Shown: positions 40,034 through 49,290 of the stretch, piece after piece
How positions within the stretch are numbered: position 1 is the stretch's first letter
Layout: every line of letters begins with the position of its first letter
Source of the DNA: JADJPG01 sp964491875
GTDB taxonomy: Bacteria; Verrucomicrobiota; Verrucomicrobiia; Limisphaerales; JADJPG01
NCBI GenBank assembly: GCA_964491875.1
Contig: CAZBIC010000002.1
Span: forward strand, 186,001-250,000
Reading direction: 5' to 3'
DNA length: 64,000 bases
Notes under the pieces: model-generated
Seen by the model: the letters and a program-made list of their open reading frames with translations, nothing else
Databases searched by the model: none
What the model was told of the DNA's origin: nothing
Translations under genes and position numbers: made by a program

Positions 40034-41083
40034 ATGGCAGTCAAAGTCGCAATTAACGGGTTCGGACGCATCGGTCGCCTCGTCTTCCGCGCGCTCGTGG
40101 AACAGGGTCTCGTCGGCAAGGACATCGAAGTCGTCGCAGTCGGCGATATCGTTCCGGCAGATAACCTCGCCTACCTCGTGAAGTACGACACCGCCCAGGG
40201 TCGTTTCAACGGCACGGTCTCCTCGAAGAAATCCTCCCCCGACAAGGCTGAGGACGATGTGCTCGTCGTCAACGGCAAGGACATCCACGTCGTCAGCGCC
40301 AAGACCCCGGCGGAACTGCCTTGGGCGAAGTTCGGCGTCGACATCGTCATCGAGTCCACCGGCCTCTTCACCGAAGCCGAGAAGGCTAAGGGCCACCTCA
40401 CGGCCGGTGCCAAGAAGGTCATCATCTCCGCTCCGGCGAAGGGTGAAGACATCACCGTCGTCATGGGCGTGAATCACGAAAAATACGACGCTTCGAAGCA
40501 CAACATCATTTCCAACGCGAGCTGCACCACGAACTGCCTCGCGCCGCTCGTGCACGTCCTCCTCAAGGAAGGATTTGGCATCGAGGAAGGCCTGATGACC
40601 ACCGTTCACGCCTACACCGCGACCCAGAAGACGGTCGACGGCCCGTCCAAGAAGGACTGGAAGGGCGGCCGCACGGCGGCGCAGAACGTCATCCCCAGCA
40701 CCACTGGCGCGGCTCGCGCGGTGGCGCTCGTTTGCCCCGAAGTCAAAGGCAAGCTCACCGGCATGGCTTTCCGCGTTCCGGTTCAGACCGTGTCCGTGGT
40801 CGACCTCACGGTGAAGACGACGAAGGAAACCAGCTATGCTGAGATTTCCGCCGCGATGAAGAAGGCCAGCGAGACGTACCTCGCGGGCATCCTCAACTGG
40901 ACCAACGACGAAGTGGTCAGCAGCGATTTCATCCACGACAAGGCCAGCTCCATCTTCGACGCCGGCTCCGGCATCGAGTTGAACTCGAAGTTCTTCAAGC
41001 TCGTGAGCTGGTACGACAACGAATGGGGCTACAGCAACCGCGTCGGTGACCTGATCAAGCTCGTCATCTCGAAGGGCCTGTAA
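40034..41083 (+). CDS. gap: Glyceraldehyde-3-phosphate dehydrogenase, type I
   Basis: A 349-residue cytoplasmic enzyme of glycolysis and gluconeogenesis, oxidising glyceraldehyde-3-phosphate with NAD and phosphate. The cofactor motif INGFGRIGR, the catalytic cysteine in SNASCTTNC, the histidine in TTVHAYTATQ, and the terminal SWYDNEWGYSNRV are all intact, and length is typical. It is monocistronic, between its own promoter and a strong intrinsic terminator. Codon usage is strongly biased, as expected for a highly expressed gene. Confidence 0.97.
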   Translation: MAVKVAINGFGRIGRLVFRALVEQGLVGKDIEVVAVGDIVPADNLAYLVKYDTAQGRFNGTVSSKKSSPDKAEDDVLVVNGKDIHVVSAKTPAELPWAKFGVDIVIESTGLFTEAEKAKGHLTAGAKKVIISAPAKGEDITVVMGVNHEKYDASKHNIISNASCTTNCLAPLVHVLLKEGFGIEEGLMTTVHAYTATQKTVDGPSKKDWKGGRTAAQNVIPSTTGAARAVALVCPEVKGKLTGMAFRVPVQTVSVVDLTVKTTKETSYAEISAAMKKASETYLAGILNWTNDEVVSSDFIHDKASSIFDAGSGIELNSKFFKLVSWYDNEWGYSNRVGDLIKLVISKGL

Positions 41084-41100
41084 TCCTCGAAGTTTTCAGC

Positions 41101-41138
41101 AACGGCGGCTTTCGAAAGAGAGCCGCCGTTTTGCTTTT
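41101..41138 (+). terminator. Rho-independent terminator after gap
   Basis: A perfect 10-bp stem (AACGGCGGCT and AGCCGCCGTT) with a 10-nt loop is followed by TTGCTTTT, 17 nt after the gap stop codon. Confidence 0.85.
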
Positions 41139-41219
41139 CCAAGCAGCCACGAACCGAATCGTTCTCGCGAAACGTCGCCATCTTCACCACAATCGTCACG
41201 TCATCTCAGCAAACCAAAC

Positions 41220-41798
41220 ATGCGCATCATCGGCGGAACAGCGGCGGGACTGATCTTGAAGACTCCGGAAGGCTTTGGCGTTCGGCCGACGCCGGACCTT
41301 GTTCGCCAGGCGATCTTCAACAGCCTCGGCGATCGCGTGGTTAACGCCCGCGTGCTCGAACTCTTCGGCGGCACCGGCGCGCTCAGCCTCGAATGCCTGA
41401 GTCGCGGCGCCGCTTCCGCGACGTGCATCGAGCTCTCTCGCAAGCACGCTCGATTCATTGAGCAGAACTACAAGGCAACTGGCATTCCGGCAGGAAAATT
41501 CCATCTGCGCCTGCAAGACGTTTTTGCTGCGGTTCCCCAGCTCGCTTCATCCGGAACGCAGTTTGATCTCATCATGGCGGACCCACCGTTCGGCGAAAAG
41601 AATGTCGGGAAACGCTCCACCTCCATGTCCCAGCAGCTCCTCGATGAGGAGCAATTGCCCACGCTGCTCTCGCCAGAAGGCTTGTTCGTACTCGGTCACA
41701 CCCGTCGCGACACCGTCACCATCACGGCCGCTTGGGAGGAGCTGAAGGAAATGAAGCACGGTGACTCGATGATGCGGTTTCTTCGACGCAAGGCGTGA
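41220..41798 (+). CDS. rsmD: 16S rRNA (guanine966-N2)-methyltransferase RsmD
   Basis: A 192-residue SAM-dependent methyltransferase. The N-terminal MRIIGGTAAGL and RPTPDLVRQAIFNSL, motif I VLELFGGTGALSLE, and motif IV DLIMADPPFG are hallmarks of RsmD. It methylates small-subunit rRNA. The length matches the family. It precedes pyrF by 71 nt. Confidence 0.92.
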   Translation: MRIIGGTAAGLILKTPEGFGVRPTPDLVRQAIFNSLGDRVVNARVLELFGGTGALSLECLSRGAASATCIELSRKHARFIEQNYKATGIPAGKFHLRLQDVFAAVPQLASSGTQFDLIMADPPFGEKNVGKRSTSMSQQLLDEEQLPTLLSPEGLFVLGHTRRDTVTITAAWEELKEMKHGDSMMRFLRRKA

Positions 41799-41869
41799 TG
41801 CGTTGGTCCAACTCCAGAAGCACACGATAATCCTTTTCCGTCTCGCTGCGTTTCTTCACTCTCCCGCCC

Positions 41870-42574
41870 ATGTCGAATCCGATCATCGTCGCCCTTGATG
41901 TTCCCAGCGTGGAGAAAGCGCTCGCGCTGGCCGAGCAAGTCGCCCCCGCCGTCGGCGCCTTCAAGATTGGCAGCGAACTCTTCACCAGCGGCGGTCCAGA
42001 CATCGTCCGGCAGATTCGCGCCACCGGCGCCTCGGTGTTTCTCGACCTCAAATTTCACGACATCCCGAACACCGTCGCCAAAGCCGTCGCCGCCGCCACG
42101 CGACTAGACGTGCAAATGATCACCATCCACACCGGCGGCGGTCCCGAAATGATGCGCGCCGCGGAAGCCTCTGCGCAGGAGACGGCGAAGAATCTCGGGC
42201 GGCCGTCGCCTTTGATTCTGGGAGTCACCGTCCTCACCAGCATGGATGGTAATGAGCTCGCAGCTGTTGGCCTTCCACCCAATCCCGGCAAACAAGTCGA
42301 ACGCCTTGCCGGACTCGCCGCCACCGCGGGCTTGCGTGGGCTGGTGTGCTCTCCGCTCGAACTCGCCGCCCTTCGACAGATGCTTCCTGCCTCCATGCAA
42401 CTCGTCACGCCCGGCATTCGCGGCCCTGGCGATGCCGCCGGCGATCAGAAACGCACACTTAGCGCGCCCGAGGCGATCGCCGCCGGAGCCAGCTGGCTGG
42501 TCATCGGACGGCCGATCTACGCCGCCGAGAATCCGCGCGCCGCGGCCGAGAAGATCCTCGCCACGCTGCGCTGA
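41870..42574 (+). CDS. pyrF: Orotidine 5'-phosphate decarboxylase
   Basis: A 234-residue TIM-barrel enzyme making UMP in pyrimidine synthesis. IVALDVPS, FKIGSELF, the catalytic DLKFHDIPNTV, and the phosphate-binding GASWLVIGRPIY are all in place. Confidence 0.95.
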   Translation: MSNPIIVALDVPSVEKALALAEQVAPAVGAFKIGSELFTSGGPDIVRQIRATGASVFLDLKFHDIPNTVAKAVAAATRLDVQMITIHTGGGPEMMRAAEASAQETAKNLGRPSPLILGVTVLTSMDGNELAAVGLPPNPGKQVERLAGLAATAGLRGLVCSPLELAALRQMLPASMQLVTPGIRGPGDAAGDQKRTLSAPEAIAAGASWLVIGRPIYAAENPRAAAEKILATLR

Positions 42575-42622
42575 TTTCCCCCGTGTCTTTCCCCAGCCTG
42601 ATCGCCTGCCGGAACTTTGCCG

Positions 42623-42650
42623 TTGACAGAAAGTGAGCGTTCACTAACTT
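42623..42650 (+). promoter_or_regulatory. Promoter with embedded operator of the TetR-family gene
   Basis: TTGACA (42623-42628) and TAACTT (42645-42650) with a 16-nt spacer form a promoter that ends just before the gene. A palindrome, AGTGA-GCGT-TCACT (42632-42645), fills the spacer, the ideal place for autorepression. Transcription would start about 42657, so the start at 42660 would be nearly leaderless. Confidence 0.6.
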
Positions 42651-42659
42651 ATGGTCCAG

Positions 42660-43355
42660 ATGCGGGCACAACGACTCAGCTGCGAAGAACGGAAGGAAGC
42701 CATCGTGAAAGCGGTGCTCCCGATCTTTGCCCGCAATGGATTCGCAAACACCACCACGCGTGAACTGGCCAAGGCCGCCGGCGTTTCTGAAGCGCTCCTC
42801 TACAAACATTTCCCGAGCAAAGAATCGCTCTACGCGGAAATTCAAACGTTTGGCTGCCGGGGCTGCGATCCCGGTTTGCAGAAGCTGATCAGCCTGGAAC
42901 CATCCACTTCCACGCTGGTCTACATCGTTTACTACATCATGCGGATCAACATCGTCGGGCGCGGCAAGGAAGCCATTTGCGCCGAGACGCGGCATCGTAT
43001 GATTTTGAACAGCTGTCTCGAAGACGGATCCTTCAGCCGGTTTCTGTTTCACAATCGGTTCGCAGAAAATATCTCCAAGATCGTCGAATGTATGGATGCG
43101 GCTGCCGCCGCCGGCGACATGGTTTCCAGTCCGGTCAGCAAACCCAATCTCCTGCTCTTCGCGCATCATCTGGCGACGATGATCGCGACGATGCATTTGC
43201 CGAAAAAGCCGGTCGTGGACTACGAAGCCACCCGCGAAGAACTGGTCCAGCAAGCAGTCTGGTTTGCGTTGCGCGGCGTGGGCTTGCGGGACGACGCGAT
43301 CAAGCGCCACTACAATCCGAAGACGCTCGCCCTCTTTTTCAGCGAGGACCGGTAA
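42660..43355 (+). CDS. TetR/AcrR family transcriptional regulator
   Basis: About 231 residues. The N-terminal helix-turn-helix is typical (ARNGFANTTTRELAKAAGVSEALLYKHFPSKESLY, quoted here in parts: TTTRELAKAAGV, ALLYKHFPSK). The ligand-binding C-terminus is not specific enough to name an inducer. It probably represses itself through the palindrome in its promoter, and perhaps the following small gene through a related site at 43397. The ATG at 42660 is preferred over 42651, because the latter overlaps the -10. Confidence 0.88.
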   Translation: MRAQRLSCEERKEAIVKAVLPIFARNGFANTTTRELAKAAGVSEALLYKHFPSKESLYAEIQTFGCRGCDPGLQKLISLEPSTSTLVYIVYYIMRINIVGRGKEAICAETRHRMILNSCLEDGSFSRFLFHNRFAENISKIVECMDAAAAAGDMVSSPVSKPNLLLFAHHLATMIATMHLPKKPVVDYEATREELVQQAVWFALRGVGLRDDAIKRHYNPKTLALFFSEDR

Positions 43356-43396
43356 TTCACCTTACAAAAATGTAACGCAACTTTCGTGCGTTTACG

Positions 43397-43412
43397 GTGA
43401 GTAAGTATTCAC
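43397..43412 (+). promoter_or_regulatory. Second TetR-type operator candidate
   Basis: GTGA-GTAAGTAT-TCAC is an imperfect palindrome. It shares the GTGAG...TTCACT ends with the autoregulatory site at 42632 and lies 22 bp before the next gene. Confidence 0.4.
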
Positions 43413-43433
43413 TACGCGTAGTCTAAACTAGCG

Positions 43434-43781
43434 ATGAGAACAGCAAGAACAGCGAATAGTTTGAGAACACAACGGTTTACGCCGGCAAATGGCCAATGCC
43501 GCCGAACGGTGGCACAGTATGGCGGGCAGAATCTTGAACCCTTGGAATCGTTGAAGAGCCGGTTGCTGGCCGAAGAAATGGCTGCGGTCCGCAATGCGGA
43601 ACTGGCCGAACGCCTCCGCCGGGCTGCCGATGAATCCGCCTCGCTCGCCTGGGCGACCAACTTTCCTCTGCTGACTCTGCCAGAGCTCTTGCGAGAGAAA
43701 GCCGCGCAAGCTCTCTCTCAGCACGAGCGCCAACAGCGCATTCAAGCCAGAGGCCGGGCCGGGGTGCAGATCGCGGCATAA
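43434..43781 (+). CDS. Hypothetical small Ala/Glu/Arg-rich protein
   Basis: A 115-residue protein of unknown family. The second half (about residues 35-110) is dominated by Ala, Glu, Leu and Arg and should be helical, with no membrane segment or signal. It lies between the TetR regulator and the sigma factor, 38 nt before the latter, and begins just after the candidate TetR operator. Codon choice is ordinary for the window; no alternative frame here is more convincing. Confidence 0.55.
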   Translation: MRTARTANSLRTQRFTPANGQCRRTVAQYGGQNLEPLESLKSRLLAEEMAAVRNAELAERLRRAADESASLAWATNFPLLTLPELLREKAAQALSQHERQQRIQARGRAGVQIAA

Positions 43782-43819
43782 ATTTGTGGTGGTGGGTCAA
43801 ACGAACGAAAGCAGTCACT

Positions 43820-44836
43820 ATGAAAACAAAGCGAACTCGCGGTGGAAAATCGGCGCGCAAGGACTGTGCTCAGCGGCACTCGCGAAAGACGCTGGTGCGC
43901 GGACGCAAACGCAATGTTCGGCCCGCCCCAACGGCGGTCGTTCCGACGCCAGCCGCTCCGGTGGCAGCGCCGGCCCCTGAACCGGTCCCAATGGAAGCTG
44001 GCGCGTATACGGGCGACAGCGCATTCCATCTCTACGTGCGCGAGATTGGTCAGACCAAACTGCTCACGCCGAAGGAGGAGGTTCAGCTCGCGCGCCGGAT
44101 CCAGCGCGGCGACGACAGCGCGCGTGAACACATGATCAAGGCGAACCTTCGCCTCGTGGTGAAAATCGCACGCGACTACGAAAACTACGGCCTGCCGTTG
44201 CTCGACTTGATCAACGAAGGCAACATCGGCCTCATGCGCGCCGTGGAAAAGTTCGATCCACGCAAGGGCGCGAAGCTCTCCACTTACGCAGCGTGGTGGA
44301 TCAAGCAGTCGATTCGTCGTGCGCTTTCGGACCAGTCCAAGACCATCCGCATTCCCGTGCACGCCACCGACAAGCTCCTGCACATCCGCAAGACGGCGAC
44401 GAAGCTCGAGGAAGAGCTCGGTCGTGAACCCACGGCGGAAGAAATCGGCGATGAACTGGATATTCCCGCGAAACAGGTCCGGCAGCTGCAGACCGCCGCG
44501 ATCCGCCCGGCCTCGCTCGACGCGCCACTTGGTGACGACGACAGCAATCGCATCGCGGATGTCATCGCCGACGATCGAGCCACTTCGCCGTATCAGGATC
44601 TCGAAGACAAAACCAACGCCGACATGGTCCGCCAGGTGATCGGGATTCTCGACCCTCGTGAGATGACGATTCTACGCTATCGCTTCGGTCTCGATGGAGG
44701 CGGTGAAAAGACGCTCGAGGAAGTGGGCGAGAAGTTTGGCGTGACCCGCGAACGCATCCGACAGATCCAGAACGTCGCCTTGCGCAAACTTCGGAAGAAG
44801 ATCGAGAAGCTCGATGCCGTGACCGTCGCGGCTTGA
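43820..44836 (+). CDS. RNA polymerase sigma-70 factor (RpoD/RpoS family, group 1 or 2)
   Basis: A 338-residue sigma factor. After a basic, Pro/Ala-rich N-terminus of about 65 residues come region 1.2 (FHLYVREIGQTKLLTPKEE), region 2 (NLRLVVKIARDYENYG, LIQGNIGLMRAV-like segment and YAAWWIKQSIRRAL), region 3 and region 4 (ILRYRFGLDGG, GVTRERIRQIQNVALRKLR). It lacks the long non-conserved insert of primary RpoD. It is therefore either the short primary factor or an RpoS-like alternative factor. The ATG at 43820 is the first in a good position; a GTG or ATG upstream would add an unlikely N-terminus. Confidence 0.92.
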   Translation: MKTKRTRGGKSARKDCAQRHSRKTLVRGRKRNVRPAPTAVVPTPAAPVAAPAPEPVPMEAGAYTGDSAFHLYVREIGQTKLLTPKEEVQLARRIQRGDDSAREHMIKANLRLVVKIARDYENYGLPLLDLINEGNIGLMRAVEKFDPRKGAKLSTYAAWWIKQSIRRALSDQSKTIRIPVHATDKLLHIRKTATKLEEELGREPTAEEIGDELDIPAKQVRQLQTAAIRPASLDAPLGDDDSNRIADVIADDRATSPYQDLEDKTNADMVRQVIGILDPREMTILRYRFGLDGGGEKTLEEVGEKFGVTRERIRQIQNVALRKLRKKIEKLDAVTVAA

Positions 44837-44868
44837 TCGCCTGTTGCTGAGCTGACAACGTGCGCTCG

Positions 44869-45828
44869 ATGAAAGCGATACGTGTCCATCAGTTCGGCGG
44901 TCCGGAGGTCTTGCGCTACGAAGACGCCCCGACTCCTGCGCCGGGAGCGGGTCAGGTGCTGGTGAAACTTCACGCCATCGGCGTGAATCCCGTCGAAACC
45001 TACCAACGCTCAGGGAGCAATCCTTCGCTTAAACTCCCTTGGACGCCGGGGATGGATGCGGCTGGCGTGGTGGAATCGGTCGGTGCTGAAGTTACGAAAA
45101 TTCGCCGAGGCGACCGCGTCTACACTTCCGACACCCTGAGCGGCGCCTACGCCGAGTATGCGCTCTGCGAGCAGAAGAGCGTTCATCCGTTGCCCGCGAA
45201 ACTTTCCTTCCAGCAAGGTGCCGCCATCAACATCCCCTACGCCACCGCGTATCGCGCGCTCTTCCACCGGGCGCAGGCGCAGGCGGGAGAAACCGTCCTG
45301 ATTCACGGCGCCAGCGGCGGGGTCGGCGTTGCCGCGACACAAATTGCCCGCGCCGCCGGGCTGACTGTCATCGGCACCGGTGGCACTGAAGCCGGCCGCA
45401 AGCTGGTGCTCGACCAAGGCGCGCATCACGTCGTCGATCACCGCGACCCCGACTATCTGGAGAAGATCCTTCAGCTCACCAACGGTCGCGGCGTGGAGAT
45501 CATTCTTGAGATGCTGGCCAACGTGAACCTCGGCAATGACCTCACCCTGCTCGCCAACTCCGGCCGCGTCATCGTCATCGGCAGCCGCGGCAACGTGGAG
45601 ATCACACCGCGCGAGATGATGAAACGTGACGCGGACATCCGGGCGATGATGCTCTTCAACGCCTCCGACAAGGAACTCGCGAGCATTCACGCGGCGTTGG
45701 GAGCCGGTTTCGAAAACGGAACTCTCCGGCCGGTCATTGGCCGCGAATTGAGTCTGGCGGACGCTGCCAAGGCGCACGTCGCTGTGATGGAGCCCGGTGC
45801 CTACGGGAAGATTGTTCTGCTGCCTTAA
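44869..45828 (+). CDS. NADPH:quinone reductase / zeta-crystallin-like alcohol dehydrogenase superfamily
   Basis: A 319-residue medium-chain dehydrogenase without the structural zinc. The N-terminus MKAIRVHQFGGPEVL, the quinone reductase segment GVNPVETYQRSG, and the NADPH motif HGASGGVGVAATQIA are present. It should reduce quinones or enones in the cytoplasm. The ATG at 44869 is preferred to a GTG nine nt upstream. Its TAA overlaps the stop codon of the convergent MgtC-like gene. Confidence 0.92.
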   Translation: MKAIRVHQFGGPEVLRYEDAPTPAPGAGQVLVKLHAIGVNPVETYQRSGSNPSLKLPWTPGMDAAGVVESVGAEVTKIRRGDRVYTSDTLSGAYAEYALCEQKSVHPLPAKLSFQQGAAINIPYATAYRALFHRAQAQAGETVLIHGASGGVGVAATQIARAAGLTVIGTGGTEAGRKLVLDQGAHHVVDHRDPDYLEKILQLTNGRGVEIILEMLANVNLGNDLTLLANSGRVIVIGSRGNVEITPREMMKRDADIRAMMLFNASDKELASIHAALGAGFENGTLRPVIGRELSLADAAKAHVAVMEPGAYGKIVLLP

Positions 45829-47078
45829 GTTCCCGGCGCGGGCCAATGCAGCACCAGCAGGAGGCCGATCAGAAATGCGAAGGTGAACGCCCAGGCGACG
45901 CGTTTGGCGAGGGTTCGTTCACCGATGGCGATGACCATTCCGCCCTTGAAAACGAGGTTCGACATCGAGGCGATGAGAATCACCCGCCAGCCCGTGTCGC
46001 TGGAAACCGTACCTGAGCTCACCATCTGGGAAACCGACAGGGTGATCGCGTCCATGTCGGTCAACCCGGAGAGGATTGCCACACCGTAAAGACCGCCCTG
46101 TCCCAGATAATCCCTCGCCGCGGCAGTGGCGATTAGCACGACCGCATACAGTGCAGCGAAGAGAACTGCAGGCTTCAGCTCGGCGGGATTCTCCTGCGGC
46201 GGCATCGCCGAAGTTTCGCGGCGCGCCGCGAACCAGAACCAAATCGTCGGCAGCGCCATCGCCACCAGCATCGCCGCAATGGGAGCCGCAGCGTCAGCGA
46301 GAAACGTCGGCGAAGTAGCGCCGACCAGCACCAGCACCCGGATAAATACAATCGTCGACGCGGTGACGATAACAAAAGCCGCCAGCGCCGCCGGGCCGGA
46401 CGACTGGCTCGTTCGCCGCGCGTAGGAGGCCGTGGTCGCCGTGGAAGAAATGAGTCCGCCGAGAATTCCCGCCGCCAGCGTGCCAGCGCGCGGACCGAGG
46501 AGCTTGTACACGATGTAACCACCCAGACTGATGCCGACAATCAACACCACCATCAGCCAGATCTTGAAGGGATTGAGGACCAGATACGGACCGTAGAACT
46601 GGTTCGGCAATACCGGCAAAATCACGAGCGTGATCAGCGCGAACTGCATGACGGCTGTGAAATCGCGATCGCCGATTCGGGAGGCGAAATCGTGCATCTG
46701 CGACTTGAGGTGCAGTAACACTGCCACCGTGCCACCAATGGCAATCGCGAGCGCGGTCTGCCCGATGATCAGCAGCGCCCCCACGGCAAACATCACCAGC
46801 ATGGCGACCTCGGACGTTAATCCCGGGTCCGGCTCCTTTGGTCGCACCGAGGGTAGATTCCCGACGATCAAAAGCCCGATCAGCCCGGCGAGCCCCACCG
46901 CCACTACCCACGGGCCAAAGGATTCGGCCAGATGCGCGCACACCGCGCCCAGCAAGGTGATCAGGGGAAAGGTTCGAAAGCCAGCCAGCCGCGAGTTCGT
47001 TCGCTCGCGTTGCAACCCTACGAGCAAACCCAGCCCGAGCGCAATCGCCAGCTGCTGGTAAATGGGATCAATCTCCAT
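45825..47078 (-). CDS. MgtC/SapB family membrane protein with DUF4010
   Basis: A 417-residue protein with about 12 hydrophobic segments. The N-terminus carries the MgtC/SapB signature (LGLGLLVGLQRER, FRTFPLITLLGAV), and the rest is a DUF4010 domain (GILGGLISSTATTASYARR, LSGLTDMDAITLS). Likely an inner-membrane protein linked to divalent cation homeostasis; exact substrate unknown. Convergent with the quinone oxidoreductase gene, sharing TTAA at the ends. Confidence 0.88.
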   Translation of the reverse strand: MEIDPIYQQLAIALGLGLLVGLQRERTNSRLAGFRTFPLITLLGAVCAHLAESFGPWVVAVGLAGLIGLLIVGNLPSVRPKEPDPGLTSEVAMLVMFAVGALLIIGQTALAIAIGGTVAVLLHLKSQMHDFASRIGDRDFTAVMQFALITLVILPVLPNQFYGPYLVLNPFKIWLMVVLIVGISLGGYIVYKLLGPRAGTLAAGILGGLISSTATTASYARRTSQSSGPAALAAFVIVTASTIVFIRVLVLVGATSPTFLADAAAPIAAMLVAMALPTIWFWFAARRETSAMPPQENPAELKPAVLFAALYAVVLIATAAARDYLGQGGLYGVAILSGLTDMDAITLSVSQMVSSGTVSSDTGWRVILIASMSNLVFKGGMVIAIGERTLAKRVAWAFTFAFLIGLLLVLHWPAPGT

Positions 47079-47092
47079 GCAGCGAACAATCG

Positions 47093-48088
47093 TCAGCGCT
47101 TCAGAATGGCGCGCGCCTCCGCTTCCGGAGTCGGATGTGTGCGACGCGACAGCGTGTAAACATTGCTGCGCTTGATGGTGTCCCCGGCCTTCATTTGATG
47201 AAGCGGCCCGAGCGTCTCCAGTTCGATGTACGGCAATGGATCCGCCGCCGTGTATATCTCCGTGCTGCTGCCCTGGTCCGGATAATCGCCGCCCTTCACG
47301 CGCGGAGAATCGATACGAAGCACATGTTTCTCGCCGACCCAGAGCAGGCTGTCCGCATCGAGGCCAATCTTGTGCGGGGACTTTGGATTCCGCACGAGGG
47401 ACAATAATCCGTTCTCCACTTTCAAACTCGGCGGCGGCATTGGAATCAGCAGTGTGTAGCCGTCTTTGAAAACCGATTTCTTCGGCACCGACGCATACAA
47501 TCCGGCCGGTTCCTTGAGTTGCGTGATAACCCAGATGCCGATCACCGCCGGTTCGCCCCGGGTGCGGCGATACGTGGTGGTGATCTCAAGTTGCGGCTTG
47601 CGCGCATGAAGACGGATGCGGCGTTCGGCGATGGTGGTGAAGAACGGATCTTCCGCCGAGTACAACGTCAGCGTCTTTCCATCGATCTTGACGCCCGACG
47701 GCCAGCCATCGAACGCCGGCGGCGGGCGCCAGCCCTTGCGACTGGTGAACACACTCCAATCGGATTCCGGCGATGGCCATGTCTTGTCGCCGCCGAAATT
47801 CACCCAATCCTTCGCGGCCCACACCGTGAGTTCCCCATCGGCGATGCGGCCGTCGAGCGAGCGATTCTCCCAGAAGACCCCTTGCTCGCCGACGTAACCA
47901 AACTGCATCACGCGCCCGAGAGCCGGGACGACCACTGCGGCCACCTCGCCATTGCTCAACACATACGAGTCCGGCCAGCCGTGATAGTTGGTCTGGTAAA
48001 TCGTCACACCCGCACGCACCACAGGAGAACTGAGGGCGAGGAACCCCAGCGTGACGAGGGCGAGATGGAATCGATGGGTCAGGTTCAT
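47093..48088 (-). CDS. Secreted DUF4380-like protein
   Basis: A 331-residue protein with signal peptide (1-24, VVRAG). The segment YVLSNGEVAAVVVPALGRVMQFGY resembles DUF4380 and galactose-mutarotase-like beta folds, which bind carbohydrate. No catalytic residues are assigned. The ATG at 48088 overlaps the TGA of the glycosidase-like gene (ATGA), so the two are co-translated. Confidence 0.7.
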   Translation of the reverse strand: MNLTHRFHLALVTLGFLALSSPVVRAGVTIYQTNYHGWPDSYVLSNGEVAAVVVPALGRVMQFGYVGEQGVFWENRSLDGRIADGELTVWAAKDWVNFGGDKTWPSPESDWSVFTSRKGWRPPPAFDGWPSGVKIDGKTLTLYSAEDPFFTTIAERRIRLHARKPQLEITTTYRRTRGEPAVIGIWVITQLKEPAGLYASVPKKSVFKDGYTLLIPMPPPSLKVENGLLSLVRNPKSPHKIGLDADSLLWVGEKHVLRIDSPRVKGGDYPDQGSSTEIYTAADPLPYIELETLGPLHQMKAGDTIKRSNVYTLSRRTHPTPEAEARAILKR

Positions 48089-49206
48089 GGCTGCACTCTG
48101 CTTCCAGTTATCTCCGCAAGCAAATGGAAGAAGGCCCGTTTGCGTTCGCTGCTCACAGCCCAGTTGACGGGCACGCTCTGGTAGCCGTCGGCAAAACCCT
48201 CGCCCTTCATTCGAAAATCGAAGTAACCCCACGAGGCATACTCGCTGACCGCAGCCGTGAAGTTGTTCGTGGGCCGGTCGAAGTTGAAGTGGTCGTCTTC
48301 GTTGAAAAGAATCGGCTTCGGCGTGTATCCCGCCACCTGACGGGTCTTTCGGACCATGCCGGCAATCTTCTCGGGATCAGAAACTCCATTGCCGTGCAGC
48401 AAAAGGAAATCTGAGGAGCGCACCACCTTCTCCTGCGGGATGAAGCCGCCGCCGTAGGACGTGCCAACGAAAAAGCGCCGCCCCTCGTGTGTCCTCTCGC
48501 GCACGCGTTGAATCAGCTCGTGAACACGGTCCGGTTTCAAAATGGCGTGGTCGTAACGAACGTTGCACTCGTTGTTGATCTCGATGAGGAGATTCCGGTA
48601 GCCGCGCTCGTGCAGCCACGCGGTTGCATTATCCGTCGCACGAATCACCGCCACCTCATCATTCAAGCGCTCATCTTGTCCGAAATAGAAATAGCCGAGA
48701 ATGACCACCATGCCGAGATCGTCGGCGCGATCCAGAATGCGCTGCAATCGCGCCATGTAATCGCCCCGAAGCGATCCGTCCTCGTTGATCACGGAGTTGT
48801 GCCACGGCTGATCCTTCGAGTAACCCTGCGGTGAACCTCCTTGAAGATTGAGCGTGATGGCCAGGAGCCCGTGTCGCCGCCACTCCGGCATTGCGGCAAT
48901 GAATTCGCGCGTGTTGCGTTCCGCGTCCCAGACACCGGAATCCGGATACGCCCATTGCTTCACGGTAGCCGGATTTCGGTCGTCGAAGATTCCTTGGACC
49001 ATGCGCGAGTTGAAGAGCAACCCTTCGATCTTGTGCCCGCGCCATGTTCGGCCCTTGTAAGTCGGCTCTCCGTTGAGATGAACCGCTTCGCCCACCAGCG
49101 AAACGGTCGTGCGACGCGGGAGTGATGGCGCGGACTCGGCAGCGACCGGGGGCAAACCGAGGAGGAGTAGGACGACGAGACGGAATCCCGCGAGCGGAGT
49201 TTTCAT
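48085..49206 (-). CDS. Secreted glycoside hydrolase-like TIM barrel protein
   Basis: A 373-residue protein with signal peptide (1-23). A TIM-barrel pattern is visible: GLLAITLNLQGGSP, MVVILGYFYFGQDER, a candidate acid/base glutamate in LLIEINNEC, HGNG and a candidate nucleophile in ILFNEDDHFN. It resembles GH5/GH39-like clan A enzymes, but no family is certain. First gene of a coupled pair with the DUF4380-like protein. Confidence 0.75.
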   Translation of the reverse strand: MKTPLAGFRLVVLLLLGLPPVAAESAPSLPRRTTVSLVGEAVHLNGEPTYKGRTWRGHKIEGLLFNSRMVQGIFDDRNPATVKQWAYPDSGVWDAERNTREFIAAMPEWRRHGLLAITLNLQGGSPQGYSKDQPWHNSVINEDGSLRGDYMARLQRILDRADDLGMVVILGYFYFGQDERLNDEVAVIRATDNATAWLHERGYRNLLIEINNECNVRYDHAILKPDRVHELIQRVRERTHEGRRFFVGTSYGGGFIPQEKVVRSSDFLLLHGNGVSDPEKIAGMVRKTRQVAGYTPKPILFNEDDHFNFDRPTNNFTAAVSEYASWGYFDFRMKGEGFADGYQSVPVNWAVSSERKRAFFHLLAEITGSRVQP

Positions 49207-49290
49207 GCGTGTGCCGCATGACTAGCCCAAACGCCGGTGTCGGGCAAAACGAAAGTCAATCAACGCCGGCAACACGCCAGCGACCAATTG

